In this document: positions 8,928 to 17,871 of the stretch, in pieces
How positions within the stretch are numbered: the stretch's first letter is position 1
Layout: the number at the start of each line of letters is the position of its first letter
NCBI RefSeq assembly: GCF_032121415.1
Contig: NZ_CP135079.1
Location: 5,580,001-5,644,000, forward strand
From: Streptomyces parvus
Lineage (GTDB): Bacteria > Actinomycetota > Actinomycetes > Streptomycetales > Streptomycetaceae
Reading direction: 5' to 3'
DNA: 64,000 nucleotides
Notes under the pieces: generated by a model
The model's database searches: none
What the model was told of the DNA's origin: nothing
What the model saw: only the letters and a program-made list of their open reading frames with translations
Made by a program: the position numbers and the translations under genes

Positions 8928-9941
8928 ATGGGGACCCACACGATGTCGCCACTCGGTCTGAGCAGCACCGAGGAAGCGGTGTACCGGTTTTTCCTGCGGA
9001 ATCCTGGCGCCGCCGTCCGTGACGCGCGCACCGTCGCGCCGATGGACGGGGAGGGCGTGCACCGGGCCGCGGCGCGGCTGCGCGACCTGGGGCTGCTGCA
9101 CGGGAGCCAGGGGCGGACCTGGGCCGCGGACCCGGGGGTCGTGGTGGCGCGGCTGGCGGAGGAGCAGTCGGACGCCGCCTACCGGACGCTGCGCCGCCTC
9201 GCCGACCCGCGGCCGATCCTGCGCTCCCTGTGGCGGGACATGCCCGCCCCCTCCTTTGCGGGGGGCGGGGGCGTCCACGCGGGGTCCGCGATCGCCCTGG
9301 ACCGCCTGGAGGACCTGGGGCAGGCCCTGGCCCGGATCGACCGGGCGGCCTTCCACGCCGACGCCGAGATCCTGGCAGCGGTGCCCGACCGGGCCCTGGT
9401 ACCGCTGAGCACGGCCCACACCCTCTCACTCGGCCTGCGTTGCCTGCGGCGCGGCGTCCGGGTGCGGGCCCTGGTGGGGAGCGAGGCTCCGACGCCCCGG
9501 ACCGGCGCGGACCACCTCCGGCGGCTGCGCTCCCACGGTGCGGAGGTCAGGGTCGCGGAGGGGCTTTCGGAGATGGTGCTGGTCTACGACCGGCGCACCG
9601 CGCTGGTCCCCGTCGACGCGTACGAGATCGACCGGGGCGTGCTGTGCATCGAGGAGAGCGGCCCGGTGAGCAGTCTCGTCACCCTCTTTGAGAGGTTGTG
9701 GGCGGCGGCGACGGACCTCGCCGACCGTCCCGCGTCGAAGCCGGGCACCGAGAGCCCCACCGGGACCCAGCGCACGGTGCTGCTCCTCATGTGCACCGCC
9801 ACCAAGGACGAGGTGGGCGCCCGGGCGGCGGGCATGTCGCTGCGCACCTACCGGCGCCATGTCTCCGATCTGCTGACCCTGCTGGGCGCGTGCAGCAGGG
9901 CCCAGGCGGCGCTGCTGGCCCGCGAACGGGGCTGGGTGTGA
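8928..9941 (+). CDS. TrmB/LuxR-type transcriptional regulator
   Basis: 337 residues from ATG 8928, chosen because AAGGGAAGGG precedes it closely; in-frame ATGs exist at 8886 and 8910. The N-terminal winged helix (residues 5–60, LSSTEEAVYRFFLRNPGA) is TrmB-like. The middle contains a phospholipase-D-like sensor fold. The C-terminus is a LuxR-like HTH (AGMSLRTYRRHVSDLLTLLG). This architecture is common in Streptomyces and is often found beside RiPP clusters. The gene is convergent with the flavoenzyme gene and divergent from the NTPase. I infer that it activates the minus-strand peptide operon. Confidence 0.75.
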   Translation: MGTHTMSPLGLSSTEEAVYRFFLRNPGAAVRDARTVAPMDGEGVHRAAARLRDLGLLHGSQGRTWAADPGVVVARLAEEQSDAAYRTLRRLADPRPILRSLWRDMPAPSFAGGGGVHAGSAIALDRLEDLGQALARIDRAAFHADAEILAAVPDRALVPLSTAHTLSLGLRCLRRGVRVRALVGSEAPTPRTGADHLRRLRSHGAEVRVAEGLSEMVLVYDRRTALVPVDAYEIDRGVLCIEESGPVSSLVTLFERLWAAATDLADRPASKPGTESPTGTQRTVLLLMCTATKDEVGARAAGMSLRTYRRHVSDLLTLLGACSRAQAALLARERGWV

Positions 9942-9997
9942 CCCCGGGCCCGCGGCCCGCGCCCCGGGGCCGGGGCGGCACCGGCCGGGCCGGGCTG

Positions 9998-11467
9998 TCA
10001 TGCGGCGGGGGTTCCCGCGCCGACCGGGCCGAGGACGGGCGGCCGCCGGCCGAACTCGCGGCGCAGCGCTGACCGCGCCGCGAGCAGGCCGCACATGCCG
10101 TGCACCCCGGGTCCGGGCGGGGTGGCCGCCGAGCAGAGGTAGACGCCGGGCAGCGGGGTCCGGTAGGGGTCCCACCGGGGGACGGGCCGGAACACGGTCT
10201 GACGCAGGCCGATCGCCCCGGTAGCGATGTCGCCGCCTACGTAGTTGGGGTTGTAGGCGGCGTAGTCCCGTCCGGACAGCCCGCGTTGGGCGACGATGGA
10301 GTCGGTGAAGCCCGGCGCGTACCGCTCGATCGCCGCGCGGATCACGGGCAGCGGGTCGCGCGCCCTGCCGTGCGGCAGATGGGCGTACGCCCACACCGGG
10401 CGGCGCCCGGCCACCTCACGCCCCGGGTCGGTCACGGCCGGGTCGACGACCAGGACGAACGGTGAATCGCCCTCCCTGCCAAGGGCGTTGGCGGTCTCCT
10501 GGCGGAAGACCTCGGCCGCCGTGCCGCCCAGGTGCACGGTGCCCGCGCGGCCGGTCTCCGGGGCCGACCAGGGGATCGGTCCGGAGACCAGGAAGTCCGC
10601 CTTGCCCGCGGCGGGGCCGTACCGGTACCGGGACAGCCGCCGGGTGTAACCGGGCGGCAGGGTGCCCCCGGCGAGGTCGGGCAGCGCGGTCGGCGCGATG
10701 TCCAGCAGGACGGCCCGCACCCCCGCCAGTTCCCGCAGGTCGGTGATCTTCCGCCCGGTATGCAGTACCCCTCCGTGCGCCCGGATGTCGTCGGCCATGG
10801 CGTCGGCGATGCGCGGGCTGCCGCCGCGCGGCAGCGGCCAGCCGGGGCCATGGGCCAACTGGGCCAGCAGCAGCCCGACCCCGGCGCCGGGCAGCGAGGG
10901 CAGCGGGCCGAGGACGTGCGCGGCGGCCCCGGCGAGCAGCGCGGGGGCCGCCGCGCCGCGGAAGGTACGGGGGCCGAGCCGGGTCCCGTGGAGCAGGACC
11001 CGGCTCAGTACGGCTGGTACGGCGCGCAGCCCGCGCGGGCTGCGCAGATCGGACAGCAACAGGTCGACCATGGCGTCGCTGTGTGTCAGCAGCGGTTCCA
11101 TCAGCCGCCGCCAGCGCGGTCCGTCCGGGCCGAGGCCGGCGCAGGTGGCGTCCAGGTCGTGGTGGGCGAGGGCCACCCGGTCGCCGTCCAGCGGATGGGC
11201 GTAGCTGACGTCGGGCCGCAGCATCCGCACGCCCCGCCCGGCGAGGTCGAACTCCCGGAAGAACGGCGAGGCCACCGCCATGGGGTGGACGGCCGCGCAG
11301 ATGTCGTGCACCACTTCGGAGTCGAACAGCGCGGCGCCGCGCAGTCCTCCGCCGATCGTGTCGGCGGCCTCGTACACGGCCACCCGCAGGCCGGCGCGGG
11401 CCAGGGTGACCGCGGCGGCCAGCCCGTTCGGCCCGCTGCCCACGACCGCCGCGTCCACTGTGCTCAC
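9998..11467 (-). CDS. FAD-dependent oxidoreductase, phytoene-desaturase-like
   Basis: 489 residues from GTG 11467. The start is set by a GTGA overlap with the ABC exporter stop. The N-terminal Rossmann motif VVGSGPNGLAAAVTLARAG is followed by VYEAADTIGGG. The C-terminal region ends with VYLCSAATPPGPGVHGMCG, the second FAD-contact motif of phytoene-dehydrogenase-like proteins. It is the last gene of the coupled operon. Linaridin clusters often carry an oxidoreductase of this superfamily, so it probably modifies the peptide; the substrate is inferred from context. A carotenoid role is unlikely because no isoprenoid genes are adjacent. Confidence 0.8.
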   Translation of the reverse strand: MSTVDAAVVGSGPNGLAAAVTLARAGLRVAVYEAADTIGGGLRGAALFDSEVVHDICAAVHPMAVASPFFREFDLAGRGVRMLRPDVSYAHPLDGDRVALAHHDLDATCAGLGPDGPRWRRLMEPLLTHSDAMVDLLLSDLRSPRGLRAVPAVLSRVLLHGTRLGPRTFRGAAAPALLAGAAAHVLGPLPSLPGAGVGLLLAQLAHGPGWPLPRGGSPRIADAMADDIRAHGGVLHTGRKITDLRELAGVRAVLLDIAPTALPDLAGGTLPPGYTRRLSRYRYGPAAGKADFLVSGPIPWSAPETGRAGTVHLGGTAAEVFRQETANALGREGDSPFVLVVDPAVTDPGREVAGRRPVWAYAHLPHGRARDPLPVIRAAIERYAPGFTDSIVAQRGLSGRDYAAYNPNYVGGDIATGAIGLRQTVFRPVPRWDPYRTPLPGVYLCSAATPPGPGVHGMCGLLAARSALRREFGRRPPVLGPVGAGTPAA

Positions 11468-13347
11468 CGGACGGCTCCCCCGCCCGGCACGGTGGCCGGC
11501 ACCGGCTCGGGCACCGGACCGGAGCCCGGCACCGCGCCCTGGGCGCCGTCCGGTACGGGGTCCGGCCCGGGGCGTCCGCCGATGGGACCGTCGGCGAACT
11601 GGGTGGCGGCCAGCCGCCGGTAGAGGGCGTCGTTGCCGAGGAGTTCGGTGTGCGTGCCCACGGCGCGCACCCGGCCCTCGTCCAGGACCACGATCCGGTC
11701 GGCCTCGGCCACCGTGGAGATCCGGTGGGCGATGGCGACGACGGCGCACCGCCCGGCGATGCCGCGCAGGCTGTCGCGCAGCGCCGCCTCGGCGTCGGAG
11801 TCCAGGTGCGCGGTGGCCTCGTCGAGCAGCATCACGGCGGGCTTCTGGAGCAACGCCCGCGCCACGCAGAGACGTTGCCGCTGTCCACCGGAGAGTCCGG
11901 TGCCCTGGTCGCCGAGGAGGGTGTCGAGGCCGTCCGGCAGTTCCGCCACCACCTCGGTGAGACCGGCGAGTTCGACGGCCTCGGCGATCTCCGCCTCGGT
12001 GGCGTCGGGCGCGGCGTACACGATGTTCTCGCGGAGGGTTCCGCGCATCGTGGCGTTGTCCTGCTGGACGTAGCCGACCCGGCCGCGGATCTCGGTGGTC
12101 GGGAGGTGGGCGATGTCCCTGCCGTCGAGGAGGACCGCGCCGCTCCGGGGCCGGTAGAACCGCTCGATGAGCTGGAAGACGGTGGTCTTGCCCGCGCCGG
12201 AGGCGCCCACCACGGCGGTGAGTCCGTGGGCGGGGACGGTGAACGACACGCCTTCCAGCACCGGCCGGTCGCCGTAGCCGAAGGAGACGTCGCGGAACTC
12301 CACTGCGGGGTGGCCGCCCTGCGGGGCCGGACGGGCGGCCGGGTCGCCGGCAAGCGCACCGGTCCGGCCGTCGGCCGGGTGCTCGTCCTCCTGCGGCAGG
12401 GTGTCGAGTTCGTCCACGCGCTGGACGGCCGCCCGGCCCTGGAGGTAGGTGCCGATCGAGAGGAAGACCAGGACCAGCGGCGACACCAGGTAGAACAGGT
12501 ACATCGTGAACGCCGAGAAGTCGGCCAGGCTGATGGAGCCGGCGACGACGCGGGCCATGCCGATGCCCATCACGGCGGCGAGTGACGCCTGCAGACCGAC
12601 ATTCAACGCGGGCGTGAACAGGGCGTTCAGCACGGTGACCCGGTTGCCGGAGGCACGGGCGCGGTCGGCGGACTCCGCCAGGCGGCGCTGCTCACGGCCC
12701 TCGGCGTTGGCGGCCTTCACCGTCGTCAGGGCGGCGAGCACGCGCTGCAGGTCGGCGCCGAAGTCGCCGATGTCCTCCCGGTTGGCCAGAGCGGCCCGGC
12801 GTAGCGCGCGGGCCAGCCACACCGACCCGGTCCCGGCGATACCGAGGCATCCGACGGCGATCAGAAGCAGCCAGATATCGGTGAACGCCATCATCACCAC
12901 GGCGCCGACCACGATCAGCCCGTTGAGGACGATCTGGGCGAGGCTCTGGGTGAGCGCGATCTTCATCAGGGAGGTGTCGGCGACCAGCCGGGTGTGCAGG
13001 TCGCCCTGGCGCCGGGTGTCCAGGTGCGCGCGGTCGGCCCGGAGCACCTTGCCCGAGAGCAGGACCCGGGCGTCGCGGACGATGTTCTCCCCCGCCCTGC
13101 CGATGAGACAGCCCTGGGCGGCGGAGAGCACGGCGTCCAGCAGGAACAGCACGACCAGCGCTACGACGACCCCGGCCACAGGGCGGTGGTCCCCGGCGGC
13201 CCTGATCAGGTCGGCCAGCAGCACCGGCTGCGCCAGGGTGCACACCACGCCCACCAGTCCGAGCGCGGTGCCCCCGAGCAGCAACCGCCACTGCCCGCGC
13301 GTCAGGTTCCGCACGGCGCTGCCGGACGCCGCCGCGGTGGCCGTCAT
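11464..13347 (-). CDS. ABC exporter, fused TM and ATPase domains
   Basis: 627 residues. A six-TM exporter domain (about residues 20–310) is followed by a nucleotide-binding domain. Walker A is GASGAGKTT, the signature is LSGGQRQR, Walker B is VMLLDEATAHLD and the H-loop is IAHRIS. It is a half-transporter that would homodimerise and export a hydrophobic peptide. It overlaps the methyltransferase stop and the flavoenzyme start by 4 bp each, so it is translationally coupled. The residues after FADGPIGG form a Pro/Gly-rich tail. It corresponds in position and type to CypT of cypemycin clusters (from memory). Confidence 0.9.
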   Translation of the reverse strand: MTATAAASGSAVRNLTRGQWRLLLGGTALGLVGVVCTLAQPVLLADLIRAAGDHRPVAGVVVALVVLFLLDAVLSAAQGCLIGRAGENIVRDARVLLSGKVLRADRAHLDTRRQGDLHTRLVADTSLMKIALTQSLAQIVLNGLIVVGAVVMMAFTDIWLLLIAVGCLGIAGTGSVWLARALRRAALANREDIGDFGADLQRVLAALTTVKAANAEGREQRRLAESADRARASGNRVTVLNALFTPALNVGLQASLAAVMGIGMARVVAGSISLADFSAFTMYLFYLVSPLVLVFLSIGTYLQGRAAVQRVDELDTLPQEDEHPADGRTGALAGDPAARPAPQGGHPAVEFRDVSFGYGDRPVLEGVSFTVPAHGLTAVVGASGAGKTTVFQLIERFYRPRSGAVLLDGRDIAHLPTTEIRGRVGYVQQDNATMRGTLRENIVYAAPDATEAEIAEAVELAGLTEVVAELPDGLDTLLGDQGTGLSGGQRQRLCVARALLQKPAVMLLDEATAHLDSDAEAALRDSLRGIAGRCAVVAIAHRISTVAEADRIVVLDEGRVRAVGTHTELLGNDALYRRLAATQFADGPIGGRPGPDPVPDGAQGAVPGSGPVPEPVPATVPGGGAVR

Positions 13348-14156
13348 GACCGCTCCTCACCGGAGGAGGGGCGGCGGTAGCGGCTGATGTGGACGCCGCT
13401 CACCTCGGGCACAAACGGGCCGCCCGCCCAGTCGCCCTGCCGGGACACCAGGACGAGACCGGCGTCGGCGGCGTAGGAGTCGACGTCTTCGACGGTGGTG
13501 AGCCGGGTGATCTCGGTGCCGATGCTCACCCGGCCGCCCTCGTGCACCAGATGCGAGGCGTGCCAGAGCCCGCCGGGGATCAGGGTGGAGTAGGTCTGCA
13601 CGCCGGTGCCCGGTTCGGCGTAGGGAATGAAGAAGGAAGTGCGGGCGCGCCCCTCGTGCAGGGCGGTAACGAAGCCGGGGTTGTGGGTCTCCACGACGAG
13701 GGTGCCGCCGGGTGCCAGGTGCCGGGCCGCGCGCGCGACGGCCGTCCGCTGCTCCGTCGGGTCGCAGATCAGTGAGAGGGTGGCGCAGACGCAGTAGACC
13801 AACCCGTACCGGGAGTCGTCGGCGTAGGTGCGGATGTCGCCGTGCACCGGGGTGACCGGGGCCCCGGTGGCGTCGACGGTTTCGCACAGCCGCTGGAGCA
13901 TCTCCGGTGATGAGTCCACACCGACGACCTCGCCGGAGAGCCGGGCAAGCGGGACGGCGACGCGTCCGGTGCCCACACCGAGTTCGAGGGTGCCTCCGCC
14001 GGGGTGCCAGGCGGCGAGGACCTCGGCGGTGCGTTCGGCGGAGCCGTCGTGGGGCAGCAGGCGGTCGTAGAAGTCGGCGAACACCCTTCCGTAGCCGATG
14101 TCCTGGACCTCGGGGACGGTGGCCACGGAGGTCCAGGAGGGGGCGGCGGTGCTCAT
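13344..14156 (-). CDS. Class I SAM-dependent methyltransferase
   Basis: 270 residues. Motif I is LELGVGTGRVAVPLAR (about residue 56), the acidic post-I loop is VVGVDSSPEML, and motif II is around VYCVCATLSLI. Linaridins such as cypemycin carry an N-terminal dimethyl-Ala made by the small methyltransferase CypM. Position inside the operon suggests the same kind of role here, namely alpha-N-methylation of the peptide. It overlaps both neighbours by 4 bp (ATGA at each junction). The methyl-acceptor is inferred. Confidence 0.82.
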   Translation of the reverse strand: MSTAAPSWTSVATVPEVQDIGYGRVFADFYDRLLPHDGSAERTAEVLAAWHPGGGTLELGVGTGRVAVPLARLSGEVVGVDSSPEMLQRLCETVDATGAPVTPVHGDIRTYADDSRYGLVYCVCATLSLICDPTEQRTAVARAARHLAPGGTLVVETHNPGFVTALHEGRARTSFFIPYAEPGTGVQTYSTLIPGGLWHASHLVHEGGRVSIGTEITRLTTVEDVDSYAADAGLVLVSRQGDWAGGPFVPEVSGVHISRYRRPSSGEERS

Positions 14157-14761
14157 ACGGTCTCGCTTTCTCGTGCCGGTGCCGCGGCCTCGCGCATCGG
14201 TGTGTAGGGGGAGAGGAAGAGGATCTCGGGCTCCTCGGCCTCGTCGTAGCCCGAGTCCTGGACCAGGGCGAACTGGAAGCCCTTGACGTCCGGCGTGCCG
14301 GACCGCTCGATCTCCTCGCGGAAGAAGTTGCGCAGGATACGGAAGGAGGGCAGGGTCACGGCCACCTCGAATCCGCGGTCGAGGACGCGCAGGATCTCGC
14401 TGCCGAGGTCGTACACCGCCTTCTCGCTGCGCCGTTCGGGGAACCAGACGAACTGGCGGGCGCGGCGGCCCTGGATGACCTCCAGCGCGGACCAGTCGGA
14501 GGTCTCGCCCGCCTCGTCGAGGGTGCGGTAGTAGAACTGGAAGTCGTGCTGGGCCGGAGTCGGGGCGAAGAAGCGCCAGTTGGGGAAGATGCTGGAGAGC
14601 GGGTCGAGCCGCTGGACCCGGTCGAAGGACGGGTGCGGATGCTGGCAGCAGATGGCGCCGAGGAAGATGACGCCGGCCGCGAGGCGGACCTTGCCGTCCG
14701 TGCCGCCGAAGGCGCGGCTCAGCAGCGAGCCCGTGGCGTGCGGGAGACGGGGGTTGCTCAT
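14153..14761 (-). CDS. CypL/SdpA-like peptide-maturation protein
   Basis: 202 residues from ATG 14761, fixed by the ATGA overlap with the upstream fusion gene. An N-terminal hydrophobic stretch (VRLAAGVIFLGAICC) suggests a membrane anchor. After it comes the phrase SIFPNWRFFAPTPAQHDFQF, of the type seen in SdpA-family and other HTTM-associated proteins, then a basic/acidic soluble domain ending near a Tyr/Pro-rich segment. Proteins of this size sit directly beside the HTTM protein in Sdp and linaridin systems. I therefore assign it as the partner of the HTTM–hydrolase fusion. The biochemical function of the family is not known to me. Confidence 0.6.
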   Translation of the reverse strand: MSNPRLPHATGSLLSRAFGGTDGKVRLAAGVIFLGAICCQHPHPSFDRVQRLDPLSSIFPNWRFFAPTPAQHDFQFYYRTLDEAGETSDWSALEVIQGRRARQFVWFPERRSEKAVYDLGSEILRVLDRGFEVAVTLPSFRILRNFFREEIERSGTPDVKGFQFALVQDSGYDEAEEPEILFLSPYTPMREAAAPARESETV

Positions 14762-16716
14762 CGGCTCTCCTCCTCGGACGCGGCGGTCCGGCCGGACGGC
14801 TCCGTCCCGGTCAGGGGTCCGGGCCGGGCCCGCGGGTCCCGCTCGGCAGTGTCGGCCAGGAAGGCCAGCAGGTGGCGGAGTGTCTCGGCGGCGTACTGGG
14901 GGTCCGTGAGGATGCCGTCGTGGTCGGCGCCCTCGATGACGACGCTCCGGACGGTCCGGTCCCCGCTGTGGGCGTCGGCGAGGTCCTTGTGCATCAGGAG
15001 GTGGTCGGGGTCGCGGTCCACGGTCCGCTGGGCGGAGAGCACCAGGGCGTGGGTGTCCAGGGCGTCGAGTGGCCCGGTGAAGGAGGGAAAGTCCTGCTCG
15101 ACGGCCCTCCACTCACGCGCCGCGGCGGTCCACACGCGGGAGTCCGCGAATTCCATCCTGACCTTGTCCCGCACCTGTTCGGGCAGGTTGGCGACCGGCT
15201 CGGGCGCCCGCATCAGCGCCCCGAACCCCAGCCGCAGGCTGATGGCCATGGTGCGCAGACCCTCCCCGATCCGCGGTGCTGTCGCGCCCTGCTGCGCCGA
15301 CCGGGTGAGCTGGCCGGGATGCGAACTGTCCACGTAGACGACGGAGTTCACCCGGGAGCCCAGCCTGACCGCCGCGCGGCGGGAGATCTCACCGCCCAGG
15401 GAGTGGCCCATCAGCACCACCTGGCGCCCCTCGGGGACCGCCGCGTCGATCAGGTCGACCAGGTCGTCGACCGACTCCTCCAGCCCGTACTCTCCGTCCG
15501 CGCGGCGCCGGCTGGGGCCGTAGCCGGCCCTGCTGTACATCAGCCACTGCCGGTCCCCGCCGCCGAGGGCGCGGACGATCCAGGCGAAGTACGCGGGGCA
15601 GGCGCCCAGTCCGTGGACGAAGACCACCACCGGGTCCGTACTCCCGCCGTCGAGGGTGCTCTGCACGCTCAGTTCGTTGCCGCGCCGGGTGGTGACGACG
15701 GAACCGCCGTGCGGGGTGTCGGTGACGCGCAGCCGCCGGGCCACCGCGACCGTCCCCAGCACGGCCGCGCCGCCCGCCGCCAGCAGGACCACCGCGGCCG
15801 GCATGGTGTCGTCGCGGCCCGCTGCCGCGGGGTGGCTGCGCGGCGTGCTGGTATAGGCGACCATCGGGTGCATCGCGGCGAAGGCCGGGAGGAACCTGCC
15901 GAGGCCCATGACGTACCCGTTGGCCATGTGGAAGAGGACGGCGCCGCCCAGCACCGGGCGGGTCAGCCGACCGCCCTTCAGGTAGAGCACCGGGAACAGG
16001 CACTCCAGGCTCAGCACACCGTAGACGAGGGCGCGGGTCGAGCGCGGGTAGCGACGGGTCAGCTTCCAGACCTTCTCGTGCCCGTACGTCCTGGTCCGCA
16101 TCACCCCCGCCAGCGCGGCCCCCGACCGCCAGTCGGGACCGAGGAGCTTGACCCAGCCGGAGATCAGGTAGGACAGGTTCCCCTGGAGCGCCACGTACCA
16201 GATCAGGGCGTCCTGGGTGCGGGACGAGGGGGCGAGTCTTGCCAGTCCGGTCACGGTCTGCACCATGGTGGACGCCTGGTCGGAGCCGTCGGTGCCGTAG
16301 CGCTCGGCCGGGTAGAGCAACGCCCCGCTGACGCCGAGGTAGAGGGTGGCGGCCCCGCGCCACCGGCCGTTGCCGGGCAGCATGAGGGCCGCGCTCGCCG
16401 CCACCCGCCCGGCGTGCAGCGTCCGGTTGGTCCGCTCGTCGGAGGCCAGGTCCAGCAGCTTGCGGAAGGGCCTGCTGCAACGGGCGTACGCGTCGCGGGA
16501 GATGGCCCATTCGTTCAGCCGGCTCGACCGGTGCTCCCGGCGGCGCGCGAGGTGCTCGATGCTGGACAGCAGGGACGTCGCCGCCGCCAACCGCTCGGTT
16601 GCGCCCATGGCTTGCTCGCGGGAGAGGGGGACGGGGCCTTGCAGGGCGGACAGGACCGCGCGCAGCGTAGGCCGCTGCCTGGGGGGTCCGCTCGGGCGGT
16701 CGGGGCGTGCGGGCAT
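14758..16716 (-). CDS. HTTM membrane domain fused to alpha/beta-hydrolase (CypH-like)
   Basis: 652 residues from ATG 16716, with AAGG about 11 bases upstream; the longer frame to 17004 is Arg/Pro-rich and judged non-coding. Residues of about 60–330 form a multi-TM HTTM (vitamin-K-carboxylase-like) domain, with segments such as ALIWYVALQGNLSYLISGWV and FHMANGYVMGLGRFLPAF. The C-terminal part is an alpha/beta-hydrolase: VVFVHGLGACPAYF for the oxyanion region, nucleophile GHSLGGE near residue 438, and GADHDGIL as the probable catalytic His. This fusion matches what I recall of linaridin CypH. It follows the precursor genes and leads the coupled enzyme block. Confidence 0.78.
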   Translation of the reverse strand: MPARPDRPSGPPRQRPTLRAVLSALQGPVPLSREQAMGATERLAAATSLLSSIEHLARRREHRSSRLNEWAISRDAYARCSRPFRKLLDLASDERTNRTLHAGRVAASAALMLPGNGRWRGAATLYLGVSGALLYPAERYGTDGSDQASTMVQTVTGLARLAPSSRTQDALIWYVALQGNLSYLISGWVKLLGPDWRSGAALAGVMRTRTYGHEKVWKLTRRYPRSTRALVYGVLSLECLFPVLYLKGGRLTRPVLGGAVLFHMANGYVMGLGRFLPAFAAMHPMVAYTSTPRSHPAAAGRDDTMPAAVVLLAAGGAAVLGTVAVARRLRVTDTPHGGSVVTTRRGNELSVQSTLDGGSTDPVVVFVHGLGACPAYFAWIVRALGGGDRQWLMYSRAGYGPSRRRADGEYGLEESVDDLVDLIDAAVPEGRQVVLMGHSLGGEISRRAAVRLGSRVNSVVYVDSSHPGQLTRSAQQGATAPRIGEGLRTMAISLRLGFGALMRAPEPVANLPEQVRDKVRMEFADSRVWTAAAREWRAVEQDFPSFTGPLDALDTHALVLSAQRTVDRDPDHLLMHKDLADAHSGDRTVRSVVIEGADHDGILTDPQYAAETLRHLLAFLADTAERDPRARPGPLTGTEPSGRTAASEEESR

Positions 16717-17169
16717 GGACGGAGCCTTCCGTGCTGAGGACGAACGAGGCGGGAGCGTAGGGGTGACAAGGCGGCGGAGGGGGGCGGGCAGCTCTCGGTC
16801 CCGGTACGGGGTCCCACGGGCCGGGCGGGCCGGGCAGGGTGCTGTCCGGGGGCGTACCGGGTTCGTGCGGGACGGTTCCCTGCCGGGACGGGCCGGTGCC
16901 GGGCGGGGTCCGTCCGTGCCGGGGCCGGGCCGTGAGTTAGGGCGTGGTGGTGGCATGGGCGGGCGACCGCCCTGGAGGCGCTCGTCCCCGCGTCCCCCAC
17001 GCACCGTCGCTTCCGGCCGGCCCCGGCACGGGGAGCGGCTCCCCGTGCCGGGGCCGGGGGCGACGGACCTACCGCTCGGCGCCCGGGCCGCCGGGGCGGC
17101 CCACCGCCCCCTGGGACGTCGCCGCGTTCACGGGGCTCCTCCACCGGGGACGGGGGCGGCGTGATGGGC
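16717..17169. other. GC-rich spacer between precursor genes and modification operon
   Basis: About 450 bp of extremely GC-rich sequence separating the last precursor gene from the HTTM–hydrolase gene. I see no ORF with ribosome-binding site on either strand. Short inverted repeats of GGCCCC type abound, for example near 17015–17060 where two copies of CGGGGAGCGGCTCCCCG-like sequence form a hairpin. It could attenuate transcription so that precursors are made in excess over enzymes. Confidence 0.35.
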
Positions 17170-17370
17170 TCACATCGGGAGCTCGACGTTGCCGCCGCAG
17201 TGGTTGTAACCGGCGACGAAGGCGTTCACCAGGGCGACGCCGAGGGCCGCGCCGGCCGCGATCCCGGGGGTCGCGGCGACCGGTGCGAAGGTCGACAGCG
17301 CCCGCCCGGAGGCGGACTCGGACAGACCGCCGACGCCGCGCAGGGCGGCCGGTATCGGAGACGTGTTCAC
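17170..17370 (-). CDS. Putative RiPP precursor peptide 4 (VELPM type)
   Basis: 66 residues from GTG 17370, which has GAGGAGAAC upstream. A leader-like half (VNTSPIPAALRGVGGLSESA) is followed by PVAATP and a hydrophobic Ala/Gly/Val core that contains one Cys and ends in GGNVELPM. The PVxATP segment fits the PxxxTP pattern I recall from linaridin precursors. After that motif no Ser or Thr remains, so dehydration would be impossible in this core. It is the last of four related tandem genes. The precursor role is inferred from size, repetition and context. Confidence 0.7.
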   Translation of the reverse strand: MNTSPIPAALRGVGGLSESASGRALSTFAPVAATPGIAAGAALGVALVNAFVAGYNHCGGNVELPM

Positions 17371-17429
17371 AGGGTTGTTCTCCTCACTGGAGTGGTGGAA
17401 CGAAACGGTCCGGTGGCGGGGAAACACGA

Positions 17430-17624
17430 CTACATCGGGAGTTCGACGTCACTCCCGGCCGCGCGGCCGGCCGCGTAACCGGCGAGGAACGCGGCTCCCA
17501 GGGTGGCTGCGATGGCCACCGGGGTCGCGGTGACCGGCGCGAGGGCCGGCAGCGTCACGCCGGGGTCGGACTCGGTCAGGTCACCGGTCGCGGTCAGGAC
17601 GGCCGGAGTGGAGGACTTACTCAT
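17430..17624 (-). CDS. Putative RiPP precursor peptide 3 (VELPM type)
   Basis: 64 residues from ATG 17624 with GTAGGAGAG upstream. The leader (STPAVLTATGDLTESDPG) closely parallels that of precursor 2. Then come PVTATP and a hydrophobic segment VAIAATLGAAFLAGYAAG, ending AGSDVELPM. The core has only one Thr and one Ser. It is separated from precursor 4 by about 60 bp that resembles the other spacers around the ribosome-binding site. Confidence 0.72.
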   Translation of the reverse strand: MSKSSTPAVLTATGDLTESDPGVTLPALAPVTATPVAIAATLGAAFLAGYAAGRAAGSDVELPM

Positions 17625-17697
17625 GCAACTCTCCTACTGGTGAGATGTCGGGTACTGGTGAGGTGCCGGGCCACCCGCAACGGGCGGCCCGTCGGGC

Positions 17698-17871
17698 CTA
17701 CTGCGGGAGCTGTATGGTGCTTCCGGTGAGGCAGACCGAGATGCCGACGCAGGCCGACATGGTGAACGTGACGGATGCGACCGGAACGGTGTCCAGCGGC
17801 GCCCGGCCGGGGTCGGACTCGGACAGGGCACCGGTCTCGGACAGAACGGCCGGTATCAAAGCGGTACTCAA
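17698..17871 (-). CDS. Putative RiPP precursor peptide 2 (GSTIQLPQ type)
   Basis: 57 residues from TTG 17871, which has GAGGAGAAG five bases upstream. An ATG start further upstream (MTSPQRPP) is possible but lacks a site. The leader contains IPAVLSETGALSESDPG, like precursor 3. The core is different: VASVTFTMSACVGISVCL followed by TGSTIQLPQ, rich in Thr, Ser and Cys. Its end resembles the cypemycin C-terminus (GSTICLVC, from memory), with both Cys replaced by Gln. It is the only one of the four with several dehydratable residues. Confidence 0.68.
   Translation of the reverse strand: MSTALIPAVLSETGALSESDPGRAPLDTVPVASVTFTMSACVGISVCLTGSTIQLPQ

Noticed and set aside
9998..11467. Carotenoid biosynthesis as the role of the phytoene-desaturase-like gene
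   Set aside because: No crtE, crtB or cyclase genes are adjacent, and it is translationally coupled to a peptide exporter.
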